The notes: generated from the letters alone by a model not told the origin. A DNA stretch of 64,000 bases from Microthrixaceae bacterium (GCA_027493675.1 JAOSKI010000043.1:105574-169573), one strand, 5' to 3'. Counted from the stretch's first letter, positions 27,486-39,478 are shown. Numbers and translations are program-made.

Positions 27486-28813
27486 TCAGCCCAGGCCCAT
27501 GCCCAGGAAGAACTCCGAGACCTTGTCCTTGACCTCGTCGACGCTGGTGTAGCTCGGATCGAACAGGTCGAGCCCGATGGTCATGTAGGGCACCCCCAGC
27601 TCGCGGCAGGTCTGGCGCATGATCCCGGTGGTGGCGGCACCGTCCTTGTGGCCCATGTGGCCGGGCCAGATGACGCAGTCGATGGAGTAGTCCTTCACCA
27701 CGCGGCGGATGTCGCCGGAGAAGTTCTCAGCGGTGCTGCGGGCCTGGCGGATCATCGGCGCATCCAGGAGGTTGCGCTTGGCCAGGTCGTGGAACATCGT
27801 CTCCTCTCGGTGCTGGTGTCGATGAGCGTGTACGGGCAGTTCCCGAACATGTCCATCACGATCACCGCACCCCACTCCTCCTCCAGCCAGGGCATGAACT
27901 CGTAGATCCAGCCGTAGGGCATGATGTCGTACCAGAAGAGCCGGATCTTCTCCTTCCAGCCCTCGGAGGTGTTGGCGCCCAGGCCGGCCTTCACCTTGGC
28001 CTCGCCACAGCGGTAGAGCTGCTCGAACCACGCGGTGCAGCGAGGATCGCCCGCCACGAAGCACTGGCTGATAGCGAACGCCTGGGCGCCGCCGATCTCC
28101 CAGCCGTGGGGGCACGGGACGCTGCGGCGCAGCTCGTTGTAGTCCTGCCAGAGCGAGTAGGTGCGGTTCGACTCCTCGCAGACCTCGCGGAGGCGGTCCA
28201 TGTCGAGGGTCCGACCGGTGTGCTCGGCAAGGAAGTCCGCCATCTCACGCAGCTCCTTGGCGTAGTACTGCACCGCCCGCTCGTCGGCTGTGTAGGGCGG
28301 ATCGCAGCAGTACAGCGGCACGTCCTTCCATGTGTGGTCGTGCTCGATGATCTGGCTCAGCATCGGCGCCGCGTCGCACGGCGCCAGCATCCCGAGCACC
28401 GCCGAGGGCACCGGCATCATGCCGTTGCTCACGTAGTAGGAGGGCAGCCGCACCGCTGTGCACAGGTCCGAGTTGAGCCCCATCGCCACCGACGCCTCGA
28501 TGTCCTCGGAGAGGTGGGGGGCCGACGACGCCATGAACGGGGTCTCCATGATCATGAACCAGGGGAGGTCCAAGGCGTTGAAGATCTCCGGGGCGTTGCA
28601 GTAGTAGCCACCTATGAACGGCTCGTCGTTCTCGACGCACTCCACGACACGCTGCTTGGAGTCGAGGAGGATCTCGAACATCTGCACGTTCAGCTTGCCC
28701 TCCTCCCCCGGCATCTCCCTGGCCGCATCGGAGAGCACCTGGAACCAGTCGCGCTCCTGCTTGTAGCGCTGCACGGAGCGCTGCTTGGCTTCACGGTCGA
28801 GTGTCACAGCCAT
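27486..28813 (-). CDS. HgdB/BcrB-fold protein 1 (2-hydroxyacyl-CoA dehydratase D-like; frameshifted)
   Basis: This PF06050-type protein starts at ATG 28813, sharing a base with the upstream stop (TGATG). It has YYCNAPEIFNALDLPWF near residue 65, LAPCDAAPM near 135 and VPLYCCDPPYTAD near 160, as in HgdA/HgdB and benzoyl-CoA reductase B/C subunits that hold a [4Fe-4S] or double-cubane cluster. After an indel near 27815 the C-terminus reads IDCVIWPGHMGHKDGAAT then GVPYMTIGLDLFDP. Where relatives usually have a Cys in this C-terminal loop I see GHMGHKDG. It may be the non-catalytic partner of protein 2. Confidence 0.74.
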
Positions 28814-29979
28814 CAGTTGGTCCCCTTGATCGTCTCCACGAACGCTTGAACGCGCGTCTGCAGTTGTCCCTTGCCCGCCAGGACGTACTCCCGCTCCAGG
28901 CGCATGAACGGGATGCCGGCGGCCTTGAGGTCGCCGCCGGTCATGAAGTGCTCCGCGCCCCACTGGTCGCAGAAGTTCATGCGCTCGCCGATCACGCCGT
29001 CGACGCGGAACTCCTCGACGAGCCCCCGCACGAACTCGTAGCGGTCGGGTTGCAGGCCGTGCATGCGCGGGCAGCTCGGCCGGTCGTGCACGTAGTACTG
29101 GGCGAGAGCGCGATACGGGTCGTCGGCCGGTCGTCGTACCTGACGCCACATGATCCGAGTGCCGTAGCAGATGGCGTCGGAGACCACGATCGCCCCTGGC
29201 TCTCTACGAGCTCCATGAACTCGGGGTCGTCGCACTCGCTGCCCACCACCAGGAGTCGGGCGCGGTCGCCCGGAGGCCCCTCCTTGCCTCGCACGGCATC
29301 GAGCACCTCTTCGAGCAGGCCCTTGTAGAGGAGCTTGGGCAATGCGGTGCCGGCCACCATGACCCGCAGTGCCTCGGCACCTGTGATCGGCGGGTTGTCG
29401 ACCTTGCGGGTCTCGAAGAGCTCCCGTTGCAGCGCACGGATCTCGTTGTGCAGCACGATCGCCTCACGGACGTCGTCGTCGCTGATCTCGATGTCGAAGT
29501 GCTCCTCGAAGCGGTCCTTCAACAGGATGATGTCGTCGCGGTACCACTCGACCTGTGGCGGCCCCGTCTTTCGGGGCAGGGGCCATGATGTGCACGAAGT
29601 CGGGTTCGTCGAGCTCCTTGAGCCAGTTGTCGTAGATCCGTCGTATGTGGTCGCAGCTGTTGATCACGATGAGCGCGTCGAGGAACTCGAAGTTGCCCTC
29701 GAGCGCCTCGTTGAAGCAGTGGCGCGGGAAGCTGCAGTTGATCGGGGTGAAGTTGGCGTCCGCGTACTCGGTGCTGGTGGAGCCGGTGCCCCGCATGCGG
29801 AACGCCATCATCCCCGCCGCGGTGAACAGCTCCTCGGGCACCGTGGAGCAGAAGTAGCCGACCACCCTGTTGCCGTCGGCCTTCCAGTCCTCCACCTCCG
29901 GTGTCTCGAGGCTGGCCGCGACACGTTTCATGGTCGCGTAGGCCGCACACCCCCTGAGTGCCTCGCTGTCCTCTACCAC
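28813..29979 (-). CDS. HgdB/BcrB-fold protein 2 (2-hydroxyacyl-CoA dehydratase D-like; frameshifted)
   Basis: This second PF06050-type subunit starts at GTG 29979 behind AGGGAG. Cysteine positions match the family well: VVGYFCSTVPEELFTAAGMM, TPINCSFPRHCFNEAL, ALIVINSCDHIRRIYDNW and, near the end, GERMNFCDQWGAEHFM with GGDLKAAGIPFMRLEREYV. These are the expected ligands of an iron-sulphur or double-cubane cluster. Indels lie near 29575 and 29200. Together with protein 1 and the activator upstream it resembles a benzoyl-CoA reductase, a hydroxyacyl-CoA dehydratase or a double-cubane reductase. The substrate cannot be assigned. Confidence 0.78.
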
Positions 29980-30048
29980 TTGCGACTCCCTGTCGTGTCA
30001 TGGCCCTCGGGCCTGTCGTAGTACGTCTGTCGTGGAACACCGGTCGTA

Positions 30049-30841
30049 TCACGCTGCGCTCGCTGCGAGCTTCTCCCGGGCGAACACGGCCGCCCCGATC
30101 GCTCCCGCGAGCTGCGGATCCCCGGGAAGGCTGTGGATCTCGGTCTTGAGCGACTTCGCGAGCGCCTTGGCCAGGCCCAGGTTCTTCGAGCAACCGCCGG
30201 TCATCGCGACGTTGTCGACGAGGCCCACCCTCCGCACCATCGCCGACACCCGCTTGGCGACCGAGGTGTTGATGCCCGAGATGATGTTGTCCATCGACTC
30301 GCCCTCGTTGACCAGGGTGATCACCTCCGACTCGGCGAACACGGTGCACTGGTGGGTGATCTTCGCGGGGTTCTCCCCTTGGCGTTCGAGGTCCGACAGG
30401 CCGTCCAACCCGCAGCACAGCGCCCGCGCGATGCTCTCGAAGAACCGACCTGTTCCCGCCGCGCAGCGGTCGTTCATCGCGAACTCCACGACCGAGCCGT
30501 CCTGGGATATGGAGATCACCTTGCAGTCCTGACCGCCGATGTCGATCACGGTGCGCAACGACGGGTCCATCCAGTGCGCCCCCTTGCCGTGACATGCGAT
30601 CTCCGAGAGGTTCTCGGTGGCGTAGGTGATGTTGAGCCGGCCGTACCCGGTGGACACGACGTTGTCTATCTCCTCCACCGACGCCAGGCCCGCTTCCGCG
30701 AGGGCCTTGTCCATCACCGCATCGGCCGTCTTGACCGGATGACCCTGGCCGCTCAGCACAGCGCTGCCGATCATCTCGTCTTCGTCTCATGATCACGGCC
30801 TTGCCGGTGGCCGATCCGATGTCTATTCCTGCACAAAGCAC
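30049..30841 (-). CDS. ATP-dependent activator of HgdC/BcrA type (archerase-like; frameshifted)
   Basis: GTG 30841 starts a BadF/BadG-type ASKHA ATPase: AGIDIGSATGKAVIM, VVSTGYGRLNITYA, TVIDIGGQDCKVISIS, MNDRCAAGTGRFFESIARAL, HQCTVFAESEVITLV and VAMTGGCSKNLGLAKALAK. The Cys in DRCAAGTGR and in HQCTVF are the two that bind the bridging [4Fe-4S] cluster in the HgdC dimer, so it should hydrolyse ATP to drive single electrons at very low potential into an HgdB-type partner. Both partner genes follow directly. An indel near 30785 separates the first 18 codons. Confidence 0.85.
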
Positions 30842-30926
30842 TGGGGCCCCTTGTCGTCTCTGGCTGTGTAGAACGCCGGCGTGAATGCCGCCCGGCACGC
30901 TTCGTCGCTGCGGTGTCCGGGCATGC

Positions 30927-32492
30927 TCAACCACCCCCACCGGATCCGGCGACGTCGAGGCCGAGATGCTCACCGACGACCCGTGCGCCGAGATAGCCCG
31001 GACCTCCGATGATCATCCCGCCTGCGTAGTTGGAGGCTCCGCAGGTGAACACCCCGGGAATCGGCGTCTCGACGCGCGAGCACATGTCGTTGGGCCGGTT
31101 GAAGCCCATCTGCAGGTTCGTGTACGAGCCGTGCTTTATCGAACCCCGCTGCATCGTGTGGAGCTTGGCCTCGATGTGGGTGGGCGGGTACTGCGGCGAA
31201 GCACGATCCGACCGAAGTCCGCGTGGCGCTCCAACAGGCCGAGGCACTCGTCGCCGAAGGCCTGCGTGCCCGTGGCCCAGTCGTCGTCGTAGCGGACCAC
31301 CTGCTCGGCGCGAACCAGCTCGTGGCCCTCGGGGGCCATGGAGCGGTCGTGGTGGCTGGGCACGGTCACGTGCACCCACTCACCGCCACCGGCGGTGCCG
31401 GCATCCACCCGGGCGAGGTGCTCGTGGAGGTCGTCCTCGGTCTCCAGGCCCAGGAAGGCGATCATGGCCTCGCCGACCCGTGGCTCGGGATGCCGGTAGG
31501 TGAAGGAGCCCTCGATCCCGAGGTGCTGACCGAACAGCGTGCGCTCCTCCCACTCCCAGTCCGCCACCGCGTGTCGCAGGTCGTCGGGCAGGTTCTCGGA
31601 TCCGACGAGGCCCATGAAGGTCTGCTGCGGGTTGAGGGTGGATGCCACCGCGCGGGCCCCGAAGCGATGTCCGTCGGCCACCTCGACTGTGACCCCGCCG
31701 TCGTCACGCAGGTCGATCCCGGTCGCCTCGGAGGTGTCGAGGATCTCCCCGCCGTTGCTCACCAGCACGCGGTACAGAGCAGACGACAGCCGGTGTGAGC
31801 CGCCCTTGACGAGCGCCGCGTTCACCATCCGGCACAGGTAGACCGGGTACAGGTAGCCGAGTGGATCGTCCAGGTGGAAGCCCCACATGGCCGAGAACGA
31901 CTGCAGTGCCATGCGCACGCGTGGGTCGGTGAACCCGTAGTGGTCGATCACCTCGATCGGGCTCAGGTCCGAGATCTCGTTGAGCTGCTCACCGATCGCC
32001 GTGGCCCCGATCTCCACCACCTGGTCGACCACCGGCATCGGCAGCTCGTAGGTGAGCGGGATGATGTACTGCTCGAGCATCGGAGCGAACGAGTTCCACA
32101 TCGTGCGGAAGCACTCGGCGTCGTGCTCGCTGACCGTCGCGATCGACTGCACGGTCTCGTCGAGGTCCTTGGTGAACAGCAACGACTTGCCGTCGTCGAA
32201 GGGGGAACGCGCAGGCCACGTGCGGATGCACGTAGCGCAGCCCGAAATCGGGGAGCGACAGGTCCCGGTAGGCGGGCATGACATCGCTCATCATGTGGTA
32301 GATCGCGTGGAGGTTGAGCCGGAACCCGAAGTACTCGTCGGTGTTGAGCCCTCCGCCGGTCTCGTGGCGGCGCTCGATCAGCAGCACCTTCGCGCCCGCC
32401 TTGGCCAGATAGGCCCCACAGATCAGCCCGTTGGGCCCACCGCCGATCACCACTGCGTCGTAGGTGTCGCTCCGGGTCACCGTCGCGGTCAT
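30927..32492 (-). CDS. Phytoene-desaturase-like FAD oxidoreductase 1 (frameshifted)
   Basis: This CrtI-like flavoprotein (about 522 residues) starts at ATG 32492. The N-terminal dinucleotide fold is YDAVVIGGGPNGLICGAYLAKAG with LLIERRHETGGGLNT. Later ALVKGGSHRLSSALYRVLVSNGG and the C-terminal FAD segment MIIGGPGYLGARVVGEHL follow. A near-C-terminal QRGSIKHGSYTNLQMGFNRP is shared with oxidoreductase 4, which marks these two as a subgroup. Indels near 32205 and 31195 break the frame. Family members desaturate, saturate or isomerise polyenes and related lipids; the substrate is unknown. It is the last oxidoreductase before the activator gene. Confidence 0.78.
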
Positions 32493-34250
32493 GTTCCAGC
32501 CTCCTCGGCGACTTCCTGCTTCCACTTCTCACCCACACCGAGGTTCATGGGCACGTCCATCATGTGCTCCATGAACCAGTCCCAGGGCCGGGCGGTCCAC
32601 CACGACTGCTCGCGGCAGCCCAGGTCCTCTGCCACGTCACACGCCGCCAGGTACCCCGTCGCGAGCCAGCTTGCGCTGACGGGGTGGATCGAGTTCGACA
32701 GGTACAACCCGGGCAGGAACGTACGCGACGTCCCGCCGGTGATCACCCCGGGAACCGGCCGGTTGGCGTGGAACTGATCCGGCACCACGCTGCCGCCGAC
32801 GATGCTTCCGGTCACCGAGGACGGGTTGTTTCGCACCTGGTCCAGTGGGGTCATCGCGAACTGCTCGAGGACGAGGTCCTTGAAGCCTGGCGCGAACTGC
32901 TCGATCCGCTCGGTGCACGCTTCCGAGCACAGCGGGAGCCAACTCGGGCCAGGCGTCGATGCCCCCTGAGATGGTCCGCCCCTCCATCGACGCGGATTCG
33001 GTGGAACGTCCACCCACATGAACGCCGTGTGCCCACCCGGTGGCGCCTGGGTGGGGTCGCGCGCGAGGGCATGAACCAGTTGCCCATGATCTCGTCGTCC
33101 ATGACACCCGAGACGAGGTTCATGTTGTGGCGGCGCATGTCGTCGATCGTCTCGCCGCCGAGGTAGCCCATCATGGCGCGCTGGATACCCGGATCCCACG
33201 CCGCCGAGGCGAACTCCACGTCGTCGCTCAGGCTGTAGTAGGCCCCGAAGAGCACCTGCTCGTCGTAATGGAAGCTCTTGATGCGACTGGCCATCTCGGT
33301 GCCGATCACGTCCTCGCCGAGCATTCCCAGGAACGTCGGAGCAGCGGTGAGGTTCGACACGATCGTGCCGGCACGGATCTCCTCGCCCGGCATCAGCGCG
33401 TCCTCACGCAACCTGATGCCGACCGCCCGACCGTTCTCCACCACGATGTCGCCGACGGGGCTCGTGGTCCAGATCTCACCGCCGTGATCGACGGTCGCCT
33501 TCACCAGCGCGTGGGTCAGCGAGTGCGAGCCCCCACGCGCGTTGTGCACGGCCATCGGCCCTCCGATGCCCGCCATGAACACCGCCGCCAGGGGCCCCAA
33601 CTTGCGGTGGATCGGGGGTAGACCGCTGATCCACCCCGCGGATGCGGTGGTGGTCTTCACCTCGTCGGACTCGAAGAGCAGGTCGAGCACCTCGAAGCCG
33701 GTCATGTTCAACAGGTCGACCCCGCTGATCCCGGCGTGGCCCTGGGATGCCAGGAAGCCGTCGAGCAGCTTGTACATCTGCTCCATGGTCTGCGCGGTGG
33801 GAGGGCCGTACCAGAAGCGGCGGTTCACCTCGAGCATCTCGTCGAGGTTCACCGCGTTGAACTCGAGCGCCGTCAACTGCATCGCCGCGTCGGCCTCCGA
33901 GACGCGCGCCCAGTTCCGGTACGTCAGGTCGAAGTCCATCGCGTGCAGGAGGTTGCGGCCCGATTCGAAGCACTTGACGTAGGTGACGTCGGTACCCCGT
34001 AGCTCGAAGCCCAGGCCCGGCAGGTCCAGGTCGGTCATGGCCGGGCTGTACGCGGTTGCCAACCAGGTGGCGTGCAGGTTGTGCAGGTACCCGGGGACAC
34101 CCAGCTCCACGGTGTCGCAGTGCGCACCGCACTGGCCACGCGCCTCGAACACGCCGACCGACAGACCCGCCTTGGCCAGGTACGCGGACACGGTGAGGCC
34201 ATTGATCCCCCACCTATGACGATGACGTCGTAGTCCTTCACAACCGCCAC
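32489..34250 (-). CDS. Phytoene-desaturase-like FAD oxidoreductase 2 (frameshifted)
   Basis: This second CrtI-like enzyme starts at GTG 34250 or GTG 34241 (VKDYDVIVIGG). The dinucleotide fold is broken by an indel near 34205. Further on it shows GVFEARGQCGAHCDTVELG, NARGGSHSLTHALVKATVDHGG and, at the end, GLYLSNSIHPVSASWLATGYLAA. More indels lie near 33060 and 32935. The C-terminal region (about 75 residues after the FAD segment, rich in Trp and Met) is longer than in its neighbours. It overlaps the next gene by 4 bases (ATGA). Confidence 0.72.
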
Positions 34251-34338
34251 CCCCCCCTCGGGTTGCGTATGTCCTGTAGCGCCTGAGTTGTTGACCGGTC
34301 GGCGGCCGACGGTGCGATGACCGAGGACCTTCCGTGGA

Positions 34339-35802
34339 TCAGGCCGGGTGGTCCTCCAGCACCATCTCGGCCACGTTGAAGCCGGATTCCACGGCCTGGT
34401 GGGTACCGCAGCCGTATCCCCCGGCGTCGGTGCCCACGATGTAGAGCCCTGACATCGGAGTGCGGGCGTCGGGCTTGCTCTGGCCGCACTGACCGATCAC
34501 CTGGGCGATCCCGATGCACTCGCCACCCTGGCCCGGCACCACCGAGTCGCGGGTCATGTTCGACACATGCGCTGCGGTGTAGGGCTCGCGGCGGATCGTG
34601 TGCTCGGGAACCTCGGGCCAGATCTCGGCGATCGTCTCCTCGACGCGGCGGATTGCCTCGTCGTTGATCTCCGAGCGCGGATCGGGCGAGCCGAGCGTGC
34701 CGACGAGGATCACCTGGTGGGCCTCGGGGGCGAGCGAGTTGTCGTACGCCGTGGTGACCGCCGCGAACACGAGGGGCACCTCCGGCCAGCGGCCGAGCTG
34801 CACGCCTTCGTAGCGCTCGGTGTCCCACCAGCTGTCGTTCGAGAACGCCACGATCATGCCGACGTCCAGCACCGGCTCGTCGAGGAAGTAGCGCACACCC
34901 ACCATGCCGAGCCCCGGCTCGAGCTGCTCGATGCGCTTGGAATAGGACTCCTCGAAGTGCCCTTCGGGCACCAGCTTGAGGATCGTGGGCTGGATGCCGG
35001 CGTTGGAGATCACCACCGGTGCGCGGTACTCGGCGTCCGCTGTGCGGATCCCGGCGACGCGGTCGTCCTCCACGACGATCTCCTCGACGCGGGTGTTGGG
35101 CACGTAGGTGCCGCCGTGGGTCTCGATGTAGCGGGCCGCCTCCTCGGCGACCTTGCCGTAGCCTCCCTGGTGGTAGCGGCCACCGCCGCCCAGGAACAGC
35201 TGACGCATCGTGCGCACGCCTTCGGAGACCGGGATCCGGTCCACCGGCGCGACGAACACGAGCATCATGATCGCCGACATGTAGGCGATCACCGCCTCGG
35301 GCACGTCGAAGCTGCGCATCCAGGGGAGCATCCCCACGTCGTCGAGGTCGTCGAGGGCCTCCTCGCTCAACACGAAGATCTCGCCCATCATCGCCATCAG
35401 CTTCTCCACCCCCGCGGCATCGACCCCGAAGGTCTCCTCCATGCGGTCCAGGGCGAGAGGATCGTCGACCTGCTTGGAGGGGCCGATGTAGCTGCGCCAG
35501 TCGCCGTTGACGTCGCAGTACTTCAGCTCGATGGCGTTGTCGCCCTCGGGCACGATGAGGGGGGCCTCCTCCTCGATGCCGAGCTCGGCGACGAGGTCGT
35601 GGAACCGCGAGCCGTCGGCCGGCAGGCTGAGCACGGGCCACATCTCGTACGCGTAGCCCTTTCGCTTGATCGTCTGCGCCTTGCCTCCGGCCTGGTTGGC
35701 CTTGTCGACCAGGAGCACCTTCTTGCCGGCCTTGGCAAGCAGGGCGCCGGCGGTGACCCCGCCGTAGCCTGCTCCGATGACGATCACGTCGTAGTTCTCC
35801 AC
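34339..35802 (-). CDS. Phytoene-desaturase-like FAD oxidoreductase 3 (intact)
   Basis: This is the one uninterrupted member: 487 residues from GTG 35802, which follows AGAGGGGTTGAC. It has VIVIGAGYGGVTAGALLAKAG, LLVDKANQAGGKAQTIKRKG, HQGGYGKVAEEAARYIETHGG and the C-terminal GLYIVGTDAGGYGCGTHQAVES. It lacks the ERRHExGGG form seen in oxidoreductases 1 and 6-8, so it belongs to a different branch, closer to archaeal and bacterial carotenoid-like desaturase or saturase families. It lies between oxidoreductases 4 and 2, with gaps of 118 and 88 bases. Confidence 0.83.
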   Translation of the reverse strand: MENYDVIVIGAGYGGVTAGALLAKAGKKVLLVDKANQAGGKAQTIKRKGYAYEMWPVLSLPADGSRFHDLVAELGIEEEAPLIVPEGDNAIELKYCDVNGDWRSYIGPSKQVDDPLALDRMEETFGVDAAGVEKLMAMMGEIFVLSEEALDDLDDVGMLPWMRSFDVPEAVIAYMSAIMMLVFVAPVDRIPVSEGVRTMRQLFLGGGGRYHQGGYGKVAEEAARYIETHGGTYVPNTRVEEIVVEDDRVAGIRTADAEYRAPVVISNAGIQPTILKLVPEGHFEESYSKRIEQLEPGLGMVGVRYFLDEPVLDVGMIVAFSNDSWWDTERYEGVQLGRWPEVPLVFAAVTTAYDNSLAPEAHQVILVGTLGSPDPRSEINDEAIRRVEETIAEIWPEVPEHTIRREPYTAAHVSNMTRDSVVPGQGGECIGIAQVIGQCGQSKPDARTPMSGLYIVGTDAGGYGCGTHQAVESGFNVAEMVLEDHPA

Positions 35803-35920
35803 GTCAACCCCTCTGGATGTGTCGGTTTGTGTCCTGATTGCGGTGCATCGGCGACAACCCCCCCGTGCCGGTGGGCAGCGAATCGTGCTGCTGCGGCCCG
35901 AGGGGCTGTCCAAGGCTGGA

Positions 35921-37611
35921 TCAGTCCTTCCCGTCCGGGAAGTAGGTCGCCAGGTACTTCTTGACCTTGTCCGGGCGCTCGAACGGGAACTTGACGTCGT
36001 TGTCGTCGCAGATGGCATACGCGGCGTTGTAGCCCGAGCCACCGATGACCATGCCCCCCGGGAACACCGAGGCGCCACCGAGGTACAGGCCCCGGATGCC
36101 GGTGCGGTTCGAGGACATCTCCACGCTCGGGCGGTTGTTGCCGACCTGAAGCGGGTTGTAGTCGCCGTGCTTGATCGAACCGCGACGCATGCAGGGGATC
36201 CGCTGCTCGATCGACTTTGGGGTCTCCAGGACGCAGTCGAGGACGCTGTCGGCGAATCCCTCGTAGTGGGCGTCCAGCAACGCCGTGACCTCGCGGATCA
36301 CCTCGTCCCTGCGCTCCTCCCACGGCCAGTCGTACGGAGCGGGCATCTGGAAGAAGCAGACGTGCTCGCCCTCCTTCTGGCTGAGCGTCGGATCGAACGC
36401 CGTCTCCACGGTGAAGTGCCCGGCGAACTTGGTGATCTCGCCGCGCTCCACGCCGTCGAGGAAGTTCACCACGTCGTCGGTGCCGTCGAAGCCGATGATC
36501 GTGTTGAACGGGTCGGGCAGGCCGATCATCCCGTTGTTGGGGTTCGCACGGAACTCGGGCTTGCCCCGCGTGGCGAAGAAGACCGTCATCAGGGACCACT
36601 TGTCCCACTGCCAGTTCTCGGCGGTGTCACGGGCGTCCTGGGGACCTCCTCGGCGGGCAGGAGGCGCAGGAACGTGCTCTGGGGATCCAGGCTCGACAGC
36701 ACGGCCTTGCGGGCATGGATGACACGACCGTCCTCGAGCAGCACGCCTGTGGCCTCGCCGTTCTCGGTGGTGATCTCCACGACCTCGCAGTTGTCGATGA
36801 TCAGGCCGCCGTTGCGCAGGATCACCCGCGACAGGCTGCTGGCGAGGCGGTGCGACCCGCCGTGGATGTAGGCCTTCTGGGTCCCGCGGTCGAGCAGCAG
36901 CGGTGCCATGAACCCCATGCCGCTCTCCCGGGGTGAGATGCCCCACTGGCATGCCGAGTAGAGCAATGTCGCCTGGATCGAGTCGCGCAGTGGGTAGCTG
37001 GAGACGATCTCGAGGGCGCTCATCTCGGACACCTCAAGCATGTCCTGGCCCACGGCGGTGCGCTGCAGCGCCATCGTGAGGTCGAGCGGCGCGTCCGGCG
37101 GCAGGTAGGTCGCCGGGGCGAGGATCTCGTCGACGATCGTACGGAAGCGAAGCGCCAGGTCGCCGTAGGCGTTCGCCTGGTCGATCCCGAAGGTCACCAG
37201 CGCATCGCGGCTGTCCTCGAAGGACTTGCACAGGTAGACGTAGTCGTCGCCGAAGATGCCGCCGACCTGCCCGTAGGGCTTGTGGTAGATCAGGCCCTGG
37301 TCCGCCAGGTTGAAGTCCGTGATCGGCGGCAGGTAGTCGGTCATGTAGTGATACGTGGCGTGGGTGTTGGCGTAGTGCCCCGGGAAGAGGATCTCCTCGG
37401 TGGCGAGGCCCCCGCCGATCTCGAAGCGACGCTCGAGGAGCGTCACGTCGAAGCCTGCTGCGGTCAGGTATGCCGCTGCTATGAGCCCGTTGGGACCCGC
37501 GCCGATCACGACCACGTCGGTCTCGGTCTCCTCCGCGAACTCCGGTGGCAACCCGAGCTCGTCTATCACCGCCTGACTCGGGCGGTGGCGTGCGAACGTC
37601 TTCTCGCTCAT
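35921..37611 (-). CDS. Phytoene-desaturase-like FAD oxidoreductase 4 (frameshifted)
   Basis: This CrtI-like enzyme of about 563 residues starts at ATG 37611 with a 30-residue leader before DVVVIGAGPNGLIAAAYLTAAG and LLERRFEIGGGLATEE. It also has AYIHGGSHRLASSLSRVILRNGG, RRGSIKHGDYNPLQVGNNRP (shared with oxidoreductase 1) and MVIGGSGYNAAYAICDDND. An indel near 36645 splits it in two. NTHATYHYMTDYLPP corresponds to NLHAIYHMMSDVMPA in oxidoreductase 1, supporting common descent within the cluster. Confidence 0.78.
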
Positions 37612-37638
37612 TTGTCGTACCTTCCAGGTTTGATGCTG

Positions 37639-39478
37639 TTACGCCAGGTTGATGCTGTGCTCGGACGGACCGGTCACTCGGTATCCGGAGCCGATGCTCG
37701 AGGCCCCGACCGGGGAGTTGGCCCCTCCGTCGGCGTCGGTGATGTGCCACGGCGACGGGTACCACCATTCGGGTGTGGTGGATTCGATCTCCGGGTAGTC
37801 CTCCTTGAGGATGTGCATCAGGTTGTAGGGCACCGCGTTGAGGCAGAGCCCACCCGGGTACGAGGTCTGATGGCACAGGTAGAGGTTCGCCACCGGGGTG
37901 CGGTAGCGGGCGAGCTCGGGCAGGGGCTTGCGTGCCCACCACTCGTCCTCGGACTGACGCATGCCCATCCAGTTGCCGCCCACGAAGCCTGCGTTGCGCT
38001 GCTCGGAGTCGTAGGGCGTGTTGATGACCGTGGCGATGTACTTGTCCTCGGTCATGTTGGGGGCGTAGTGGTGCAGGACCTTGCGGATGTTCTCGGCGAT
38101 CTCGTGCTTCGCGTCGTTGACGGCCTCGGGGCCGTCGCGATGGTCCTCGGGTGCGGGAACCTGCAGGTTCACCGTCACCACGTGGCCGCCCTCGGTGGAG
38201 CGGATGCGCGTGTTGTCGTGGTTGCCGTGCACGATGTACCAGGCGATGTAGTTGTCGATGTCGGTCGGGTGCATCCGGTCGGTGTGCACGTCCTTCATCT
38301 GCCCCAGCAGCGCTTCGGTGGTGCAGTGCAGCGCCATGCCCGAGGGGTAGTTGATCCCCTCGTAGCGCTCGGGTGCGTCGACGTACTCCGGGAGCTCCTT
38401 GACGATCAGGTTCGCCACGAAGAGGCTGCCGCCCTTGAGGCTGAGGTCCTCGACCCGCTGCCGGAAGCTGCTGGTGATGTGGGCGTCGCCGATCAGGCCG
38501 GGCAACGACTTGACGTGGGTGTTGTTGATCACACCCATGTTCGCCCAGATGGTCTTCTCCTCGAGCAGGAGTCGTCGCCGACCCGCACACCCTTGGCGAT
38601 GCCGTCGTGCACGATGATCTCCGACACAGGGCTGTTCACGTACATCTTCGCCCCGTGGGACAGCGCGCAGCGGGCGAGGGCGTGGGCCAGGAGTGCATGC
38701 CTCCCACCGGCGCGCAACCCGAGAAGAACTGGAGCTGGGTGCAGGCGAAGCCCGGCAGCGCCATGCCCTTCCAGTACGGATGTGGACCGTTGCCCCAGGA
38801 GCCGACGAGCAGACCTGCCCGGATCGGGTCGGGCAGCCCCAGGGCGTCCATCATCTCCATGAACGACATGTCCAGCATCGCGCCGTCGTACATCGGCAGG
38901 CAGTCGCGCAGGACCTTGGCCACCGGGGTCTCGGACTTCGGGATGTCCCAGGACTCGTCGTAGGGAGGCGTCCAGTAGATGCTGCGCAGGAAGTCGCGCA
39001 TGCGGGGGCGAAGCGCCTCCATGAACTCCAGGTACATCTTCGCGGTGTCGCGATCCACACCGAGCAGCTCCACGTAGGTCTCGGGGTTGCGGGAGCCGGC
39101 GTCGTGGAAGGTGTTGCCACCGAAGAACGCCCTGTGGTCGTGGGTGATGCAGCCGCCGTAGTTCGGGATGAACGACATCCGGAACCCGTGGCTGGCCAGG
39201 TCGAGCTGCTCGAGCGGCGGACCCGCGGCGCCGTAGAAGTACACCGCGGGGGGGTCGATCGAGTAGCCCGGGATCGGCTCTGCGGTCTCGGCGCCACCGC
39301 CGAGCTCGGGACGCCCCTCCAGGAGGCACACCGAGAATCCCCACTTCGCCAGATACGAGGCGATGCCCAGACCGTTCGGTCCGCCACCGATGATTACCCA
39401 GTCATAGGAGCTCTTGCGGGGCATCTGCTCCCCGGTGGTCGGATCGACCATCCGCCTACCTGTGCTTGAAGATGTCAT
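37639..39478 (-). CDS. Phytoene-desaturase-like FAD oxidoreductase 5 (frameshifted)
   Basis: The largest of the set (about 613 residues) starts at ATG 39478. It shows WVIIGGGPNGLGIASYLAKWG, LLEGRPELGGGAETAEPIPG and ANLYLCHQTSYPGGLCLNAVPYN. Indels near 38695 and 38570 split the middle. The N-terminal half keeps a distinctive IPNYGGCITHDHRAFFGGNTF segment. It overlaps the upstream small gene by 4 bases (ATGA), so the two are translationally coupled and this oxidoreductase is second in the operon. Confidence 0.75.

Noticed and set aside
26684..30841. Complete benzoyl-CoA reductase (BcrABCD)
   Set aside because: Only one activator subunit is present, and the CdhC-like and CooC-like genes do not belong to that enzyme. 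The HgdB-like pair cannot be assigned to benzoyl-CoA by sequence alone.
30927..39478. Carotenoid biosynthesis cluster
   Set aside because: There are five CrtI-like genes but no phytoene synthase, prenyl transferase or cyclase anywhere in the window.
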